From positions 1 through 6,381 of the forward strand of contig JAFZQQ010000075.1 of the NCBI GenBank assembly GCA_017620315.1: a stretch of DNA of 6,381 nucleotides, read 5' to 3'. Within the stretch, counting starts at the first letter, position 1; every line of letters begins with the position of its first letter. Positions 1-6,030 of this stretch are shown here, piece after piece. Source of the stretch: Oscillospiraceae bacterium. GTDB taxonomy: Bacteria > Bacillota > Clostridia > Oscillospirales > Oscillospiraceae. A program made the translations under genes and the position numbers. A model generated the notes under the pieces. That model was not told the DNA's origin. It saw only the letters and a list, made by a program, of their open reading frames with translations, and ran no database searches.

Positions 1-209
1 ACGGAGAGCGGCTTATGGAACGCAAGGAGGCGGAGGAGCTGTACCGCGCCTTCGGCAAGGCTGCGGCGAAGCTGCCGGACACATGGCGCATAGCTGTGCT
101 GTCCTCGCACACGGAGTTCGAGCGTTGCTTCGGAAGACCGGCCGACAGGAAAAGAAAGCTGTACAACGGAATGCTCAAGTGTGATATGTTCATCTATGGG
201 CGGAGCTGA
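1..209 (+). CDS. C-terminal end of a class I SAM-dependent rRNA methyltransferase (YpsC/RlmL type), 5' truncated
   Basis: Only the last 68 codons lie in the window (reading frame from base 3, stop TGA 207-209); the gene starts upstream. The visible part reads GERLMERKEAEELYRAFGKA near the left edge, then WRIAVLSSHTEFERCFG, and ends KRKLYNGMLKCDMFIYGRS. This matches the C-terminal end of the THUMP-containing 23S rRNA guanine-N2 methyltransferase family (E. coli RlmL N-terminal half, B. subtilis YpsC), where a YGERL block, a 'LTSH..FE..FGR.A.KKRKLYNG' block and a short terminal strand are typical. Those enzymes methylate a guanine of 23S rRNA in the cytoplasm using S-adenosylmethionine. The catalytic NPPY-type motif and THUMP domain would lie outside the window and cannot be checked. 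An ATG at 15-17 lies inside the conserved block and is not a real start. No clear terminator follows the stop. Confidence 0.8.
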   Translation, partial: GERLMERKEAEELYRAFGKAAAKLPDTWRIAVLSSHTEFERCFGRPADRKRKLYNGMLKCDMFIYGRS

Positions 210-226
210 GACTTTACATATATGCA

Positions 227-255
227 TTGATTTTTTGCCGCCGAGCAGTTATAGT
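227..255 (+). promoter_or_regulatory. Predicted sigma-A promoter of the lipid kinase gene
   Basis: TTGATT (227-232) and TATAGT (250-255) are separated by exactly 17 bases, matching 4/6 and 5/6 of the -35 and -10 consensus. Transcription would begin near 262, giving a leader of about 60 bases before the TTG start at 324. The leader contains a short CGGAC/GTCCG hairpin (265-279) of unknown meaning. The position suggests that the kinase is transcribed separately from the upstream methyltransferase, but read-through is not excluded, because no terminator is seen between them. Confidence 0.42.
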
Positions 256-308
256 AAGATTTGACGGACGGTTTGTCCGGCGGCTTATCCGCGCGTTCAG
301 TTCTATTT

Positions 309-314
309 GGGAGG
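309..314 (+). promoter_or_regulatory. Ribosome binding site that fixes the TTG start of the lipid kinase
   Basis: GGGAGG lies 9 bases before the TTG at 324-326. The other in-frame candidate, TTG at 261, has no Shine-Dalgarno sequence and coincides with the predicted transcription start. From 324 the protein begins MRHIFIINPAAGK, exactly where this kinase family normally starts. Confidence 0.75.
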
Positions 315-323
315 ACGTATCCC

Positions 324-1259
324 TTGAGACACATTTTTATCATAAATCCCGCGGCTGGAAAAACAGACAGTCGCCAGCGCGTTTATCAGATGGCGGACGC
401 GCTTAAAAAGAAGCATTCCCTTGACGTTGAATGCATGCTGACCAGATCTCCCGGCCACGCGACGGCGCTTACCCGCGGCATAGCGGAGTCGGGCGGCGGC
501 GTGAGGTTTTACGCCTGCGGCGGAGACGGTACGGTGAACGAGGTCGCAAACGGCATAGCGGGCTTTCCGAATGCGGCTATGAGCGTAGTCCCTATAGGCA
601 CCGGAAACGACTTTCTCAAGAATTTCGGCGCGGACGCGGCGAAATTTGCGAATCCCGAGAACCTGTGGAACGGCGAAACGAAGCAGATAGACCTGATCGA
701 CTGCAACGGAAGACAGTGTCTCACGATCGCATGCAGCGGCATAGACGCACGCATAGCCAGAGACGTTCACAGGTACTCCGCGACCCCGATTCTGGACGGC
801 AAGAGCAGCTATGTAGCCTCGCTCATTGTCAATTTCCTGTTCAAGGGCATCGGCAGCCGCTGGACGGTGACCGTCGGCGACGAAGAGCTTGAACAGCGTG
901 ATTTTTCACTTATCGCAGTCTGCAACGGGCGCTATTACGGGGGCGGCTTTATGCCGGTGCCGGAGGCAAGCATGACCGACGGCGTGCTGAACACGCTTGT
1001 CGTGAAAAAGGTGTCTCGCCTGACCTTTGCGCAGTTTGTCGGGCCTTACAGCAAGGGCGACTATGAAAAGATATCAAAGTATGTTAAATGTTATACCGCG
1101 CCGCAGATACGCATACACTCGGAAAAGCCGAATATCGTCACCTGCCTCGACGGAGAGTGCGTATCGTCCGGCGACGTGACGATCCGCCTTTCCGACAAAA
1201 AGCTCAACTTCTTCGGTCCCGCGGGTTGTTCGCCGGACGCGACGCTCAGGCGAAAGTGA
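324..1259 (+). CDS. Diacylglycerol/lipid kinase, DgkB/YegS family
   Basis: The 311-residue product is a soluble, membrane-associating lipid kinase of the DAGK catalytic family. Members phosphorylate diacylglycerol (or a related lipid) with ATP to give phosphatidate, recycling the diacylglycerol released by lipoteichoic acid synthesis in Gram-positive bacteria. Visible motifs are NPAAGK at 8-13, GGDGTVNEVANG at 66-77 (nucleotide-binding loop, D68), GTGNDF at 92-97 (D96), NGRYYGGGF at 201-209 followed by a P-A-DG block to 220, and DGE at 276-278, whose Glu is the expected catalytic residue. D68, D96 and E278 correspond to the active-site acids described for S. aureus DgkB, so the enzyme looks intact. 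Length is normal for the family (about 290-320). No membrane helix or signal peptide is seen. Start choice rests on the GGGAGG site; an in-frame TTG at 261 would add 21 residues that do not look like this family. Substrate is not decided by sequence; a YegS-like phosphatidylglycerol kinase is the alternative. Confidence 0.9.
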   Translation: MRHIFIINPAAGKTDSRQRVYQMADALKKKHSLDVECMLTRSPGHATALTRGIAESGGGVRFYACGGDGTVNEVANGIAGFPNAAMSVVPIGTGNDFLKNFGADAAKFANPENLWNGETKQIDLIDCNGRQCLTIACSGIDARIARDVHRYSATPILDGKSSYVASLIVNFLFKGIGSRWTVTVGDEELEQRDFSLIAVCNGRYYGGGFMPVPEASMTDGVLNTLVVKKVSRLTFAQFVGPYSKGDYEKISKYVKCYTAPQIRIHSEKPNIVTCLDGECVSSGDVTIRLSDKKLNFFGPAGCSPDATLRRK

Positions 1260-1269
1260 ATAACAGTAT

Positions 1270-1315
1270 AAAACTCCCCGGTCCAGTTACACAATGAACT
1301 GAACCGGGGAGTTTT
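1270..1315. terminator. Strong bidirectional Rho-independent terminator between converging genes
   Basis: AAAACTCCCCGGT (1270-1282) pairs perfectly with ACCGGGGAGTTTT (1303-1315). After one C-A mismatch, CAGTT (1284-1288) pairs with AACTG (1297-1301), leaving an 8-base loop (1289-1296). The A/T ends give a U-run in either direction: GTTTTGATTT on the plus strand, GTTTTATACTG on the minus strand. It starts 10 bases after the kinase stop (1259) and ends 12 bases before the stop of the minus-strand gene (1328), so it serves both. Confidence 0.93.
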
Positions 1316-1327
1316 GATTTGCGGGGG

Positions 1328-2413
1328 TTATTCGTCGTCGTCGAGGACCGCTCCGAGAAGTCCCGCTTTCACCTGTTCGCCATAGGCGTTGAGCAGGTCG
1401 AGCTCACGCTGCTCGTTCAGCTCGGTACGGATCATCTGTATATCCTGTTGAAGGCGGAGCCGTTCCTGATACGACTGCTGCATACGCCGCTTGTCCTCTG
1501 AAGCGGCAAATGCTGGAGAGTTGGCGGAAGGCGCTTCGTTGCGGGAATCGTCGCCCTTTTCGGAGCGGGAGGATGCACTGATAGAACTCTGCACGATCAC
1601 CTGCGCGGACTCGGTATCGGGTTCGGACTGAGCTATGATCTGCGCGGGCTCGGCCTCCTGTGCCGTCTGCACGATGGTCTGCGGCGCGGCAGAGCCGACG
1701 TCGCTCTGCTGCAGAATGACCTGTGGGGGCATGTTGTCGGGTTCGTTCTGCGCAATGACCCGCGGAACGTCATCGGCGGCGGACGCCTGAACGACCGTCT
1801 GCGCCTCTCCGGCGGGCTGTGCGGCGACTTGACTGAGCTCGACCTGCGGCGGAATGGCTTCAAGGACGGTCTGCGCGGCACCGTCAGACTGGACGATCGT
1901 CTGCGGAGCTTCGGCGTCGGCCATGCCGGACTGCTCCGAGGCCTGAGATATCATGACGCGCGCGACCTGCGAGGCTGTATCTGCCGCGTAGCTTGCACCG
2001 GGGTTCTGGGGCTCGAGGGCGAGAAACTCGTTGGAACCGTCGCCGGAATAGCCGTAGGTTCTGCGAAGGCTTTCAAGATAGGCGTATGCCTCATTCGCGG
2101 TCACCTCACCGTCCCTGACCTGCCAGCGCAGCTCCTCAAGGGAGGCAAGCTCATCGTCCGAGAAGTGCGCAAGATCCTCCGCAGAGGCTATGTACCTTCC
2201 GCGGTTGCCGTTTGAAAGCACGGCGTCGATGCTTGGCGCACGTATGCCGTTCATTGTTCCCTCAAAGGACGAATGCTTGTAGTTGGTTATGCAGACCGCA
2301 TAGCCATACTCGTCATATGTGACGTTTACCCCCTTGGAGGAAACGGTTTTTCCGGCGAGCGCAACGTTGCGGCTCATGTCCGGACGTTCTTTCATGTGTA
2401 CGTGGTATTCCAT
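1328..2413 (-). CDS. Protein of unknown function with a 13-residue Q-rich repeat array and C-terminal coiled coil
   Basis: I do not recognise this 361-residue protein. It has no signal peptide or membrane segment, so it is probably cytoplasmic. Residues 1-130 look folded: a G-V-N-V-T-Y-D-E-Y-G-Y segment (29-39), a YIASAEDLAHFSDDELASLE stretch (74-93), and a helix-rich part to RRTYGYSG. Residues about 140-280 are low complexity and hold nine hexamers of the form [PA][QR][TV][IV]xQ at a spacing near 13 residues. Residues 281-304 are Ser/Asn/Ala rich. Residues 305-345 (EDKRRMQQSYQERLRLQQDI and onward) are predicted coiled coil, and the chain ends GLLGAVLDDDE. The ATG is supported by AAAGGAG (2429-2423), 9 bases upstream. 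The gene is last in the operon, 43 bases after the cyclase and directly before the terminator. The position suggests a role linked to the cyclase (scaffold, effector or regulator), but nothing in the sequence proves it. Confidence 0.8.
   Translation of the reverse strand: MEYHVHMKERPDMSRNVALAGKTVSSKGVNVTYDEYGYAVCITNYKHSSFEGTMNGIRAPSIDAVLSNGNRGRYIASAEDLAHFSDDELASLEELRWQVRDGEVTANEAYAYLESLRRTYGYSGDGSNEFLALEPQNPGASYAADTASQVARVMISQASEQSGMADAEAPQTIVQSDGAAQTVLEAIPPQVELSQVAAQPAGEAQTVVQASAADDVPRVIAQNEPDNMPPQVILQQSDVGSAAPQTIVQTAQEAEPAQIIAQSEPDTESAQVIVQSSISASSRSEKGDDSRNEAPSANSPAFAASEDKRRMQQSYQERLRLQQDIQMIRTELNEQRELDLLNAYGEQVKAGLLGAVLDDDE
1586..1909 (-). repeat. Degenerate in-gene tandem repeat, about 39 bases per unit (nine units)
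   Basis: Within the unknown protein, residues 169-276 carry the hexamers PQTIVQ (170), AQTVLE (180), PQVELS (189), AQTVVQ (204), PRVIAQ (217), PQVILQ (230), PQTIVQ (244), AQIIAQ (257) and AQVIVQ (270). The last six starts are 13, 13, 14, 13 and 13 residues apart; the first four are less regular (10, 9, 15). The linkers are acidic and contain near-copies such as NEPDNM and SEPDTE. At DNA level the copies have diverged, so this is an old repeat kept mostly at protein level. A partial copy, ARVMISQ (151-157), may be a tenth unit. Confidence 0.75.
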
Positions 2414-2456
2414 TGTTTTGTTCTCCTTTCCTCGGTCTGGCTTTGGTTGGCTTGTT

Positions 2457-4190
2457 TCAAATTCTCCCTGACTTTGAACGTTTCTTGTCCTCGTACATTT
2501 CCGCGTCCGCGCGCTTGAGCACGCTTTCGGAATCCTTGTCCTTTTCCGGGTCGAATATCGCGATGCCCTTTGCTATGTGCACCAATTCCCACGGCTCCGA
2601 CGCCCTGCGGTTTATGGCCTCCGTAGCCCAGTCGAAGCTTCGAAGCAGGATCCTCCGCTGATCAAAGGAGGCGTCCTGCAGCAGCACCGTAAACTCGTCG
2701 CCGCCCATTCGGAATACCGGGCTGTGGGGGAATGTGTCGCATATCAGGCGGCACGCCTGCTTGAGATATTCGTCGCCCTTTTCATGTCCGTAGGTATCGT
2801 TGATCTTTTTGAGGTTGTTGCAGTCGAACATGATAAATGCGAAGTGCGGCTCCTCTCCCGGAGAGGCGACCTTGATCGAGTCGTCCAGCTTGCGGGCCGC
2901 GATGGCGAACGCGCCCTTGTTTCTCACTCCGGTCATCGCGTCGCGGTACGCTTTGCTGTTCAGGTCGCTGATGTATATCTTCAGATGCTCGACCAGATGC
3001 TGGAATGACCTTGTCAAAACGCCGATCTCGTTATCCTCGCTGTAATCGAGCGTCACGTTGTAATTGCCGTCGGCAAGCTCCTGCGCGGCCTCGGCGAGGC
3101 TTCTGAGCGGATTTGTAAGGCGCTTCATCATGATGGCGGTGATGGTCGAGAAAATAAAGAGTATCGCAAGGGAGACCGCAAGCAGATAGTTCGTCAAAAG
3201 CGAGCCGCTTTGGTTTATTTCCTTCTCCGGAGCGGTGACCGCGAGCAGCATACCGCTGGAAAGCTCGCTGAAAAAGAGTTGCCGCTGCTCGCCTTCACTG
3301 TCATATATGATCGGAAGGGTGTTTCGGCTGATACCCTTGACTTCAGAGAAACCGCGCTCAAGCGCCGAGCCGGGTAGGACGGAGTTTGAGCCGCTCTCCA
3401 GAACGGGGTGATAGATAATGGTCCCGTCCTTCTTGATAAGAAAGGCAAAGCCGGTGTCGTATATTTGTATGTCGCGGATCTGATTGATCAGCGTGTCGTA
3501 ACCGATGTCCATGCCGATCACGCCGAGGAAGGTTCCGGCCTTGTAGAGCGGTGCGACATAGGACGTCATTTTTAAGCCCAGATTCTTGTTGTCATAGGGC
3601 TCTATCCAGGAGGGGCGGCCGCGCTGTATCGGGATATAGTACCAGCCGGTATGCTCGACGTCGTCCTCACTGTAGCGGTCAAGCTTCGTGAGGCTTGTCT
3701 TGGCAAAGGAGTCGTTGCCGACGCGTGTGTACAAAAACCCCTGCTCTTTGCGGCTGAGCTCCGGATTGATGCGGTAATAAAACGTGACGACTCCGTTCGT
3801 CCGGTTTGCTATGCTGTGGAATACCGGCTCGATGTCGGCTATGTACCCGCTCAGATAGCGGTCGAAGGACTCCTGCTGACGAGCCTCCTGTACGGTACGC
3901 AGTTCTTCGCTGAGAGTGCCGTCCGCGCCGATCACGCCGCCGCGGGCAAGCTCGATGCTGCTCAGCTGCTCGACTGCGTAGCGCGAGACCATGTCGACCG
4001 ACTGCTCTATGCCGTTGAGATAGGAATCTATGGCGCTGCTGCAGTTGTCGCAGGTAAGGCGCAAAGTATCGGCCGCGGCGGAAGCGCTCTTGCGCCGGAT
4101 CGATACGATGCTGATCGTTCCGAGCACGATAACGCTGCTGAGGATCGCCACTATCGTCAAAGCCATGATCCTTATGCGTATCGAGTGCAT
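2457..4190 (-). CDS. Membrane diguanylate cyclase: dCache sensor, HAMP and GGDEF domains
   Basis: The 577-residue product should make cyclic di-GMP from two GTP at the inner face of the membrane in response to an outside signal. Order: membrane helix 8-29; extracytoplasmic dCache sensor about 35-325, with WYYIPI (183-188), W195-IEPYD (195-200), GVIGMDIGYD (223-232) and the GFAFLIKKDG...HP block (247-262); membrane helix about 331-354; HAMP about 355-407; GGDEF domain about 412-577. The cyclase domain has D456, K461, N464-D465, GHEKGD (468-473), an exact GGDEF at 496-500 and the closing ADAEMYEDK (561-569), so it should be active. The RxxD inhibitory site is absent: the expected positions 487-490 read FPHS. 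I chose the ATG at 4190-4188 because AAGGGG (4204-4199) sits 8 bases before it; the GTG at 4199-4197 overlaps that site. The upstream binding-protein gene ends 18 bases before, which implies translational coupling or at least one transcript. Confidence 0.93.
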   Translation of the reverse strand: MHSIRIRIMALTIVAILSSVIVLGTISIVSIRRKSASAAADTLRLTCDNCSSAIDSYLNGIEQSVDMVSRYAVEQLSSIELARGGVIGADGTLSEELRTVQEARQQESFDRYLSGYIADIEPVFHSIANRTNGVVTFYYRINPELSRKEQGFLYTRVGNDSFAKTSLTKLDRYSEDDVEHTGWYYIPIQRGRPSWIEPYDNKNLGLKMTSYVAPLYKAGTFLGVIGMDIGYDTLINQIRDIQIYDTGFAFLIKKDGTIIYHPVLESGSNSVLPGSALERGFSEVKGISRNTLPIIYDSEGEQRQLFFSELSSGMLLAVTAPEKEINQSGSLLTNYLLAVSLAILFIFSTITAIMMKRLTNPLRSLAEAAQELADGNYNVTLDYSEDNEIGVLTRSFQHLVEHLKIYISDLNSKAYRDAMTGVRNKGAFAIAARKLDDSIKVASPGEEPHFAFIMFDCNNLKKINDTYGHEKGDEYLKQACRLICDTFPHSPVFRMGGDEFTVLLQDASFDQRRILLRSFDWATEAINRRASEPWELVHIAKGIAIFDPEKDKDSESVLKRADAEMYEDKKRSKSGRI

Positions 4191-4198
4191 ATGCCTCA

Positions 4199-4204
4199 CC
4201 CCTT
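4199..4204 (-). promoter_or_regulatory. Ribosome binding site that fixes the cyclase start
   Basis: Read on the minus strand, AAGGGG (4204 to 4199) is followed by 8 bases and then ATG (4190-4188). The in-frame GTG at 4199-4197 would overlap the site itself, so it is unlikely to be the start. The site lies in the 18-base gap after the stop codon of the binding-protein gene. Confidence 0.65.
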
Positions 4205-4208
4205 GCGC

Positions 4209-5840
4209 TTACCCGATGACAGAAACATTGTTGTAGCGATTGTTGGACCATCCGTTCCATGGAGGCTGAAAGCCCTCCACTCTTTCGCTCACCACGTAGT
4301 AGTGGCTGCCGGAGAAAAGAGGGATCCACGCGGCATCCTCCTGCACTATCTTGCGCTCAAGCTCGCGATACTCACGGATGCGCTCGGTTTCGCCCAGAAT
4401 ACCGTGTGCGGCCTGTATTCGCGCCATAACGGACTCGTCGTGATAGCACAGGCAGCGCGACTGCGTGTTTTCCTCGCTGCCGAAAAAGGTGTCGATAAAG
4501 TTCTCCGGGTCGTTGTAGTCGGCCGACCAGCGCCCGTAGTAGCACGCGAGGATGCCGGACTTCCTCCTTGCGGTGAAGTTGTCGGTGTCAAGCACCTCAA
4601 GCTGCGCGTTTATGCCTATCTGCTGCCACATGTAGGCGATGAGCTCGGATATCTCGATCTTGGTCTGCGAGCTGTTATCCGGCAGACTGATCGTAAGGTC
4701 AAAGCCGTTTCCATAGCCGGCCTCGCTCAGAAGGCGGACCGCCTCCTGCGGGTCATAGGGTATTTCGGGGAGCTCGGGGTTATATCCCACAAGCCCGTGC
4801 GGGAAGATGCCGTTTTCAAGCGCGCCCCTGCCGCCGAGCACTGCCGTGAGCAGAAGCTGTCTGTCCAGCGCGAGCTGCAAAGCCTTGCGCACCCGCACGT
4901 CGCTCAGCGGTTCGACGTTCTCGTTGAGCACAACATAGGATATCCCGACGCGGGGACAGCAGTACAGCCTGTCCTGATATATGTCGCCGCGGATGAAATA
5001 TTCTGATTCGCTGCCCATACTGTCAAGATCCAGCACGTCCAGCGAGCCGTTGCTGAAGAGCACGCTCTGAACGTCTGAGTCCGGCGCGATCTTGATATCG
5101 ATGCCGTCACACAGCGGCGCGCCTGCCCAGCAGTACGGATTGGCAGTGAGCAGCAGCTCTGAATCGTGCACCCAGCGGGTGAAGATGAACGGTCCGGTGC
5201 CTACCGTCTGCTCCGCGACGGTCCCGAAAAGCCCGCCGGCGGAAAACGTCGTGCCCTCGTCGAGTATGGATGCGGCGGGAGTTGACAGACGCGCAAGGAA
5301 CGAGGCGCAGGGATAGGAAAGTATGATCGAGAAATCATAGTCCCCGTGCGCCACAAAGCCGGCAAGCTTTGTGGCCGAGCCGTTCAGCAGAGCCTCCGCG
5401 CCGAAAATGCACGAAAACAGATCCTTGTGACAGGAGGCGGGGTAGGTCATTATACGGCTGAGGGTATAGCCCACGTCCGAGGCGGTCAGCTCGGCGCCGT
5501 TGCTGAATCGGACTCCCTCGCGCAGGTGGAAGGAATAAACATATCCGTCCTCGTCCACCGTCCAGGATTCGGCGAGAGAGGGAACTATCCTGCTTCCGCC
5601 GTTGTCGTTTGTTCTTACCTCCACGAGCCGGTCAAATACGTTAAGGGCGATGGTATAATACTCTGAGGTACACTGGGGATCGACGGTATCCGGCTCATAG
5701 TCGATAATGGAGAGATAGTTTTTGGTGCTGTCCGCCCGCGCGCGCAGCTCATCCGAAGAGACGGAATGGGGCGCCGCGCACGCGGTCAGAACAAGACAAA
5801 GCGCCAGTGCGGCCGCAACTACACGTATTCTATACGTCAC
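4209..5840 (-). CDS. Extracytoplasmic solute-binding lipoprotein, family 5 (oligopeptide/dipeptide type)
   Basis: The 543-residue product is a SBP_bac_5 protein (OppA/DppA superfamily), anchored to the outer face of the membrane. Signal peptide: MTYRIR, a hydrophobic run to L18, and lipobox L18-T19-A20-C21 with C21 as the lipidated residue. Family blocks follow in order: EPDTVDP (49-55), LAESWTVDEDG with FHLREGV..NGAELTASDV (89-123), GTGPF (214-218), DVRVRKALQLALDR (314-327), and W-SADYNDPENF (438-448). Length is normal for the family. Start: GTG at 5840-5838, with AGGAGGGG (5856-5849) 8 bases upstream; an in-frame GTG at 5876 would add 12 residues before the signal peptide and lacks support. 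It is the first gene of the minus-strand operon; no permease or ATPase gene is next to it, so it may work as a sensor partner of the neighbouring cyclase, or serve a transporter encoded elsewhere. The mature chain has 11 cysteines besides C21, many for this family. Ligand cannot be read from sequence. Confidence 0.92.
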   Translation of the reverse strand: MTYRIRVVAAALALCLVLTACAAPHSVSSDELRARADSTKNYLSIIDYEPDTVDPQCTSEYYTIALNVFDRLVEVRTNDNGGSRIVPSLAESWTVDEDGYVYSFHLREGVRFSNGAELTASDVGYTLSRIMTYPASCHKDLFSCIFGAEALLNGSATKLAGFVAHGDYDFSIILSYPCASFLARLSTPAASILDEGTTFSAGGLFGTVAEQTVGTGPFIFTRWVHDSELLLTANPYCWAGAPLCDGIDIKIAPDSDVQSVLFSNGSLDVLDLDSMGSESEYFIRGDIYQDRLYCCPRVGISYVVLNENVEPLSDVRVRKALQLALDRQLLLTAVLGGRGALENGIFPHGLVGYNPELPEIPYDPQEAVRLLSEAGYGNGFDLTISLPDNSSQTKIEISELIAYMWQQIGINAQLEVLDTDNFTARRKSGILACYYGRWSADYNDPENFIDTFFGSEENTQSRCLCYHDESVMARIQAAHGILGETERIREYRELERKIVQEDAAWIPLFSGSHYYVVSERVEGFQPPWNGWSNNRYNNVSVIG

Positions 5841-5848
5841 CGCAAATG

Positions 5849-5856
5849 CCCCTCCT
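5849..5856 (-). promoter_or_regulatory. Ribosome binding site that fixes the binding-protein GTG start
   Basis: AGGAGGGG on the minus strand (5856 to 5849) is a near-perfect anti-16S match, 8 bases before GTG 5840-5838. It decides against the longer reading frame starting at GTG 5876, because that start would lie upstream of this site. Confidence 0.85.
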
Positions 5857-5902
5857 GTTTGCCGGCCGGAAAGCACATCCGGCTATTCTGCCTATTTTGG
5901 CG

Positions 5903-5931
5903 ATTATAACATAATTTCTCCCCGATTACAA
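5903..5931 (-). promoter_or_regulatory. Predicted extended -10 promoter of the minus-strand operon
   Basis: On the minus strand, TTGTAA (5931-5926) and a perfect TATAAT (5908-5903) are 17 bases apart. The -10 is preceded by TG at the extended position (TGTTATAAT, 5911-5903), which makes up for the weaker -35 (4/6). Transcription should begin near 5896, giving a leader of about 56 bases before the GTG at 5840. No riboswitch-like fold is apparent in this leader. Confidence 0.7.
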
Positions 5932-5994
5932 CATTTTTATGTGAATTCTTTTTTGCTTCTTGTACCGCGCAGGCATGAAAACCCTGTGTTTATC

Positions 5995-6023
5995 TTGACA
6001 GGTCACAACACAAAAACTATAAT
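5995..6023 (+). promoter_or_regulatory. Perfect-consensus sigma-A promoter for the rightward gene
   Basis: TTGACA (5995-6000), a 17-base spacer and TATAAT (6018-6023) match the consensus at all 12 positions. Transcription should start 6-8 bases downstream, at about 6030-6031, which is the ATG of the next gene. It diverges from the operon promoter; the two -35 elements are about 63 bases apart. A TGAC-AG-GTCA dyad (5996-6005) overlaps the -35. Confidence 0.8.
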
Positions 6024-6030
6024 GCAGAAT

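Noticed and set aside
261..323. Upstream extension of the lipid kinase from TTG 261
   Set aside because: There is no Shine-Dalgarno sequence, it starts at the predicted transcription start, and the added 21 residues precede the usual family N-terminus. TTG 324 has GGGAGG at 9 bases.
1586..1909. CRISPR-like periodicity of the 39-base units
   Set aside because: The units are degenerate, in frame, and inside a coding region. There are no identical repeats separated by unique spacers and no cas genes.
1829..2215. Plus-strand open frame of 128 codons opposite the repeat-protein gene
   Set aside because: It lies opposite the minus-strand gene and its open frame follows from that gene's codon bias. 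The minus frame has a strong ribosome binding site, operon spacing and coherent repeats at protein level.
3651..5006. Plus-strand open frame of 451 codons antisense to the binding-protein and cyclase genes
   Set aside because: It spans the junction of two well-supported minus-strand genes, has no recognisable domain, and its composition is what high-GC antisense frames give. The minus-strand frames have clear families, signal peptide and ribosome binding sites.
5998..6023. ACAGGTCACAACACA resembling the first bases of a c-di-GMP-I (GEMM) riboswitch
   Set aside because: Only the GGTCAC start is similar. The conserved internal loops, the GNRA tetraloop helix and the second stem are missing, and the segment is the promoter spacer rather than transcribed leader.
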